Positions 6,835-9,824 of a stretch of 9,824 nucleotides of DNA are shown one piece after another; position 1 is the stretch's first letter, and every line of letters begins with the position of its first letter. Origin of the DNA: Duncaniella sp. (lineage in GTDB: Bacteria > Bacteroidota > Bacteroidia > Bacteroidales > Muribaculaceae); NCBI RefSeq assembly GCF_029054785.1, contig NZ_JAIDEN010000010.1:1-9824 (forward strand), in the 5' to 3' direction. A model generated the notes under the pieces. That model was not told the origin of the DNA. It made no database searches and was given only the letters and a program-made list of their open reading frames with translations. The position numbers and the translations under genes were made by a program.

Positions 6835-8319
6835 TCAAAGCTCACGGGCCAGGCGCTCTTTCCAGAGAGCGTAAGCGTCGCTGTAAGCCTGACGGTCGGC
6901 GGCCACAGGCTCGATGACCTCGATCTTCTCCAGCGAAGCGAAAGCCTCGTTGTTGTCCTTATAGATTCCGGCACCCATTCCGGCACCCTTTGCGGCGCCG
7001 ACAGAACCGTCGGTGTCATATAGCTCGATTGTCGCGCCGCTGACTCCGGCCAGTGTGTTGCGGAAAAGCGGGCTGAGGAACATGTTGGCATGTCCGGCGT
7101 GGATCTTGTTGATCGGCATGCCCATCTGCTCCATGATCTCCATGCCATACATGAAGGAGAAGACAATGCCCTCCTGAGCGGCGCGAAGCAGATGCGATTT
7201 ATTGTGGGTGAGGAAGTTGACTCCGTGGATCGAGCAGTTGACCTCCTTGTTCTGGAGCACACGTTCCGCACCGTTGCCGAAGGGGATCACCGAAACTCCG
7301 GCTGCGCCGATCGGGGCCTGGGCGGCCACGTCGTTCATCTCCGCATAGCCGATGCCTTCAGGAGCCACTGTGCGTTTGCTCCATGAATTGAGGATTCCGG
7401 TGCCGTTGATGCAGAGAAGCACACCCAGACGGGTCTGCTCGTTGCTGTGGTTGACGTGGGCAAAGGTGTTGACACGGCTCTTGAGATCATAGTTGACCTC
7501 GCCGAGCACACCGTAGACCACTCCGGAAGTTCCGGCGGTCGATGCGATTTCGCCCGGATTGAACACGTTGAGCGACAGCGCATTGTTCGGCTGGTCACCG
7601 GCACGGTAGCTGACGGGGGTTCCCTCGGCCAGTCCAAGCTCGGCTGCGGCTTCGGCGCTCACCAGACCCTGAACCGAGAAAGTCGGGACGATTTCAGGGA
7701 TGATGTCGGCATCATAGCCGAAATATTCCAAAAGGAAATCAGCGACCTTGCCTTCCTTGAAGTCCCAGAGCATCATTTCAGACAGACCTGAAACGGTTGT
7801 GCAGATGCGGTCGGTCAGACGCATGGCCACATAGTCGCCCGGAAGCATGATCTTGTCGATCTTCTCGAAGAGTTCAGGCTCGTTTTCCTTCACCCAGGCA
7901 AGTTTCGTGGCGGTGAAATTGCCGGGAGAGTTGAGGATATGGCTCAGACACTTCTCCTGACCCAGATCTCCGAAGGCTTTCTCGCCGTAGGGCACACCGC
8001 GGGAGTCACACCAGATGATAGCCGGGCGCAGGGGCTGCTTGTCCTTGTCGACCAGCACCAGACCGTGCATCTGATACGAGATGCCGATGGCTTTGATCTC
8101 TTTCGGATCAATTCCGGCAGCCGCCATGATGCTTTCTGTCGCATGTTTCAGACAGTCCCACCACTGCTGGGGGCGCTGTTCGGCCCATCCGGCCCTGACG
8201 GCTATTATCTCAGCCTCTGTCTTGGGGTAGAAATCAGAAGCCACTGTCTTGCCGGTCTCGGCATTCACAAGGCTCGCCTTGACCGACGAGCTGCCTATGT
8301 CATATCCTAAGAGATACAT
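6835..8319 (-). CDS. xylB: Xylulokinase (FGGY family)
   Basis: Phosphorylates D-xylulose with ATP to xylulose-5-phosphate for the pentose phosphate pathway. The product is 494 residues, near the usual 480-500. Both actin-like lobes are complete: the N-terminal phosphate loop YDIGSSSVKASLV (6-18), the sugar-contacting YQMHGLVLV (82-90) and IIWCDSRG (101-108), the catalytic base Asp242 in RAGDQPNNALSLN, STAGTSGVVYG (260-270) for ATP, and the C-terminal glycine-rich stretch DTDGSVGAAKGAGMGAG (435-451). The QMHG motif and direct proximity to xylA favour xylulose over other FGGY substrates such as ribulose or glycerol. It starts 81 bp after the regulator stop, without a visible terminator in the gap, and is followed by xylA, so the three are probably one operon read from the promoter near 9160. 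Confidence 0.95.
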   Translation of the reverse strand: MYLLGYDIGSSSVKASLVNAETGKTVASDFYPKTEAEIIAVRAGWAEQRPQQWWDCLKHATESIMAAAGIDPKEIKAIGISYQMHGLVLVDKDKQPLRPAIIWCDSRGVPYGEKAFGDLGQEKCLSHILNSPGNFTATKLAWVKENEPELFEKIDKIMLPGDYVAMRLTDRICTTVSGLSEMMLWDFKEGKVADFLLEYFGYDADIIPEIVPTFSVQGLVSAEAAAELGLAEGTPVSYRAGDQPNNALSLNVFNPGEIASTAGTSGVVYGVLGEVNYDLKSRVNTFAHVNHSNEQTRLGVLLCINGTGILNSWSKRTVAPEGIGYAEMNDVAAQAPIGAAGVSVIPFGNGAERVLQNKEVNCSIHGVNFLTHNKSHLLRAAQEGIVFSFMYGMEIMEQMGMPINKIHAGHANMFLSPLFRNTLAGVSGATIELYDTDGSVGAAKGAGMGAGIYKDNNEAFASLEKIEVIEPVAADRQAYSDAYALWKERLAREL

Positions 8320-8400
8320 AATTTCTTGTCTGTGTTTATATTTTTGGGTTATTTGGTTTCGTCTGATTCATCTGTTTTCCGGAGAAAAGGCCCTGCTGCC

Positions 8401-9114
8401 CTATCTCATCACGGTGTAAGCCTTCCGGTCGAAGCGGTAGAAACGGGCTGCGCGGTGCGACACTCCCTGCTGTTTCTCATCCAGAGGCACGATGTAAGGC
8501 ATCTGGGCTATCTTTTTATGGAAATTCCGCACATCGAGAGTCTTCCCGTTGATGATTTCCGACAGCTTGCGAAGCTGCGAGGCGGTGAATTTCTTCGGCA
8601 GCAGATCAAAGAGCAAGGCTCTGTTGTTGGCAGCTTCACGGCGGATGGCTTTCCGCGCCTCCTCTATAATAAGGTTATGGTCGAAAGCAAGCGTTCCGAT
8701 CTCATCAAGCCTGCACCACTGGGCCGATTCCGGATCCACGGTCTTTTCCAGCGACTTGTCGAGTTTGACAAGAGCGAAATAGGCGATGGTCACAATCAGT
8801 TCAACGTGTTCCTTCTGCGCCCGTTCAAGCCAACGGACGTCACGCGGATTGCGCGTGCGGTCCTTCGACCCGAAAGCCTTGAACTGGGTCAGAGGCAGTT
8901 CCCTGATTCCGGTCAGCTCCTCAAGCACACGGCCGGCGGCCTCGTCAAGATCTTCGTCACGATAAATAAGACTGCCGGGGAGTTTCATATCATTATAGTC
9001 TCCGCCTTCGTCACTGCCGCTACGCTTCACGAGAAGCACACGCAGATCAGTTCCATCGAATCCGAAGACCACGCAGTCAACTGAGATATGATTGTTTGCC
9101 AGAGGTGTGGACAT
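8401..9114 (-). CDS. Nudix-fold transcriptional regulator of the xylose operon (XylR/AraR/NrtR type)
   Basis: A 237-residue protein with an N-terminal Nudix domain (about 8-150) and a C-terminal winged-helix DNA-binding domain (about 165-235; FTASQLRKLSEIINGK, VRNFHKKI, then RAARFYRFD). The Nudix box at 48-70 is degenerate: against G-x5-E-x7-REUxEExGU, the first Gly is Ser48, the first Glu of REU is Val63 and the last Glu of EE is Leu67, while Glu54, Arg62, Glu66 and Gly69 remain. Loss of metal-binding acids means hydrolase activity is unlikely; such domains act as sugar or nucleotide sensors in NrtR and in the Bacteroides arabinose regulator AraR. Its place directly before xylB-xylA suggests it senses xylose or a derivative and controls this locus, as inferred for the equivalent Bacteroides gene. 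The sensed ligand and whether it represses or activates are not determinable here. ATG at 9114 is preceded by a good promoter, supporting this start. Confidence 0.88.
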   Translation of the reverse strand: MSTPLANNHISVDCVVFGFDGTDLRVLLVKRSGSDEGGDYNDMKLPGSLIYRDEDLDEAAGRVLEELTGIRELPLTQFKAFGSKDRTRNPRDVRWLERAQKEHVELIVTIAYFALVKLDKSLEKTVDPESAQWCRLDEIGTLAFDHNLIIEEARKAIRREAANNRALLFDLLPKKFTASQLRKLSEIINGKTLDVRNFHKKIAQMPYIVPLDEKQQGVSHRAARFYRFDRKAYTVMR

Positions 9115-9158
9115 GGTTTTTAGTTCAGGCTTTTAATTAGGTTTTAAGCTTCCACTGA

Positions 9159-9166
9159 CAAAAGTA
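9159..9166 (-). promoter_or_regulatory. Bacteroidetes -7 promoter box for the regulator-xylB-xylA operon
   Basis: Read on the minus strand the sequence is TACTTTTG, an exact match to the Bacteroidetes -7 consensus TAnnTTTG, 45 bp upstream of the regulator start. It predicts a transcription start near 9150 and a leader of about 36 nt. A clear -33 TTTG at the usual spacing is not visible, so an activator may be needed. Confidence 0.6.
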
Positions 9167-9194
9167 CAAATTTTTAGCTATAATTATCCGCCGA

Positions 9195-9213
9195 AAAACA
9201 TGTTTTAAAACAT
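9195..9213. promoter_or_regulatory. Two overlapping perfect palindromes upstream of the regulator promoter (candidate operator)
   Basis: AAAACATGTTTT (9195-9206) and ATGTTTTAAAACAT (9200-9213) are both exact palindromes sharing seven bases. They lie about 30 bp upstream of the -7 box, roughly -45 to -63 from the inferred transcription start. The position and symmetry suit a dimeric regulator, plausibly the adjacent Nudix protein, but AT-rich palindromes also arise by chance. Confidence 0.4.
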
Positions 9214-9517
9214 TAAAATCTAACCCATTTAGTTTTCTTACCTCCGACAATATCCCCTTACATTGTGTTAACCATACAATAAGCCTGTCTCCCCGACACA
9301 CGCCATCAGCTTCAAAAATCACTCTCCGCGCGCCCCATAACGCTGGCGCAGGCTCAATGCTAAATGTAATAATTACAATAAGACTCGTCTCCGCAGTTCT
9401 ACCGCCTCCAAATGTTAAATAATCCAAAACCAGCCCCACACCCACCGCAAACCCGGCCTGCCATCCTCAGTTTCGCACCTACGGCGCTCCGGGGGAGAAA
9501 AAGAGCCCCTACCTTAC
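9214..9517. other. Intergenic stretch without a recognised gene
   Basis: I see no credible coding frame: open frames here are short and lack domain-like sequence. Two weak symmetric sites are visible: TGTAAT-A-ATTACA at 9365-9377, and ATTGT...ACAAT around 9260-9278. Composition shifts from AT-rich near the promoter to C-rich on the + strand toward the right, merging into the repeat block. No tRNA or other structured RNA was recognised by eye. Confidence 0.5.
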
Positions 9518-9531
9518 ACCACAGCTGCGGA

Positions 9532-9542
9532 CCCCTACGGGG
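9532..9542. repeat. REP-like palindrome CCCCTACGGGG, copy 1
   Basis: A 4-bp GC inverted repeat around TAC, inside the left 40-bp arm. The mirrored copy at 9791-9801 (CCCCGTAGGGG) belongs to the right arm. Confidence 0.5.
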
Positions 9543-9568
9543 CCCTTGCAGTGGCCTATGCTCGCCCA

Positions 9569-9579
9569 CCCCTACGGGG
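9569..9579. repeat. REP-like palindrome CCCCTACGGGG, copy 2
   Basis: A third occurrence of the same palindrome, here between the arms and in a different context (ACCCCTACGGGGTTTT), shows that the 11-bp motif recurs independently of the 40-bp arm. Confidence 0.45.
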
Positions 9580-9606
9580 TTTTGCTGAAACACTGATTAG
9601 CCAAAA

Positions 9607-9705
9607 GCCCGATTGCCCCAATAGCCCAATATGACCAATTAGGCCAATTAGACCAATTAGGCCAATTAGACCAATCAGGCTAATCAGGCTAATATGATTA
9701 ATTAG
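9607..9705. repeat. Tandem array, 9-bp period, about 11 units
   Basis: The best units are ACCAATTAG and GCCAATTAG alternating at 9634, 9643, 9652 and 9661; flanking units decay (CCCAATATG 9625, CCCCAATAG 9616, GCCCGATTG 9607 on the left; ACCAATCAG 9670, GCTAATCAG 9679, GCTAATATG 9688, ATTAATTAG 9697 on the right). The alternating first base gives an 18-bp higher-order period in the centre. On the minus strand it would encode Leu-Ile-Gly triplets, but no long open frame carries them. It lies between the two 40-bp inverted arms. Confidence 0.75.
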
Positions 9706-9824
9706 CGCCCCAACCGCCATCCCGCGCTCTCCCCACCCCGCGCGAAGCTCGGCCGCGGAGCGGTCGGAAGAATCCAGGCCACTGCAAGGGCCCCGTAGGG
9801 GTCCGCAGCTGTGGTATTAAACAC

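Larger units (their letters stand above)
9518..9815. repeat. Composite repeat bounded by 40-bp perfect inverted repeats
   Basis: The arms 9518-9557 and 9776-9815 are exact reverse complements over 40 bp (left begins ACCACAGCTGCGG, right ends CCGCAGCTGTGGT), separated by 218 bp. Each arm contains the small palindrome CCCC-TAC-GGGG (9532-9542; inverted at 9791-9801), and a further copy lies between the arms at 9569-9579. The enclosed DNA holds a 9-bp tandem array and a GC-rich stretch, and no gene. Exact identity of the arms suggests recent duplication or ongoing conversion or inversion. It may be a REP/BIME-like dispersed element, or an invertible segment; no TAnnTTTG promoter box was found inside on either strand. 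The right flank is only 9 bp, so the true outer limits are unknown. Confidence 0.7.

Noticed and set aside
8326..9084. A 252-codon + strand open frame opposite the Nudix regulator
   Set aside because: It is antisense to a well-supported gene, has no recognisable motif and begins inside the xylB leader region; it is a shadow frame.
9137..9593. Short minus-strand open frames in the right intergenic region as possible genes
   Set aside because: They run through the promoter region and the repeat arm, and show no domain, no convincing start context and no signal or membrane pattern.
9607..9705. Possible CRISPR array
   Set aside because: The period is 9 bp with no spacers, so it is a minisatellite; no cas genes are nearby.

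Overview
The window looks like a Bacteroidota chromosome, most likely Bacteroidales. The support is a Nudix-type sugar regulator heading xylB-xylA-sugar porter (an order I recall from Bacteroides xylose loci), a secreted GH51 arabinofuranosidase, weak Shine-Dalgarno signals in AT-rich leaders, and an exact Bacteroidetes -7 box (TAnnTTTG) before the regulator. A Muribaculaceae-like gut bacterium fits, but the family level is a guess.

All seven genes lie on the minus strand, so transcription runs from right to left. In that order they are: a degenerate-Nudix/winged-helix regulator (9114-8401), xylulokinase xylB (8319-6835), xylose isomerase xylA (6748-5432), a XylE-type proton/xylose symporter (5152-3671), a signal-peptide-bearing GH51 alpha-L-arabinofuranosidase (3640-2102), KDPG aldolase eda (1971-1303), and mannonate dehydratase uxuA (from 1039, cut by the left edge). 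The first three gaps and the porter-GH51 gap suggest two co-transcribed blocks (regulator-xylB-xylA and porter-GH51). A strong hairpin plus an intrinsic terminator sit between xylA and the porter. Terminator-like hairpins also follow GH51 and eda.

The functional theme is the breakdown products of glucurono-arabinoxylan. GH51 removes arabinose side chains outside the cytoplasm. The porter and XylA/XylB take xylose to xylulose-5-phosphate. UxuA and Eda are the last dehydratase and the aldolase of the glucuronate branch (mannonate to 2-keto-3-deoxygluconate, then, after phosphorylation, to pyruvate and glyceraldehyde-3-phosphate). The intervening kinase, the fructuronate reductase and any SusC/D pair are not in the window.

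The less ordinary parts are non-coding. A 130-bp MITE-like element with 35-bp imperfect terminal inverted repeats and a possible TTA target duplication sits 22 bp upstream of the uxuA start. Two overlapping perfect palindromes lie upstream of the regulator promoter. The right end (about 9214-9824) has no gene but holds a 40-bp perfect inverted repeat enclosing a 9-bp-period tandem array and CCCCTACGGGG palindromes, which looks like a composite dispersed repeat. I saw no CRISPR array, RNA gene, phage gene, transposase or defence system, and nothing that I would call a new protein system.
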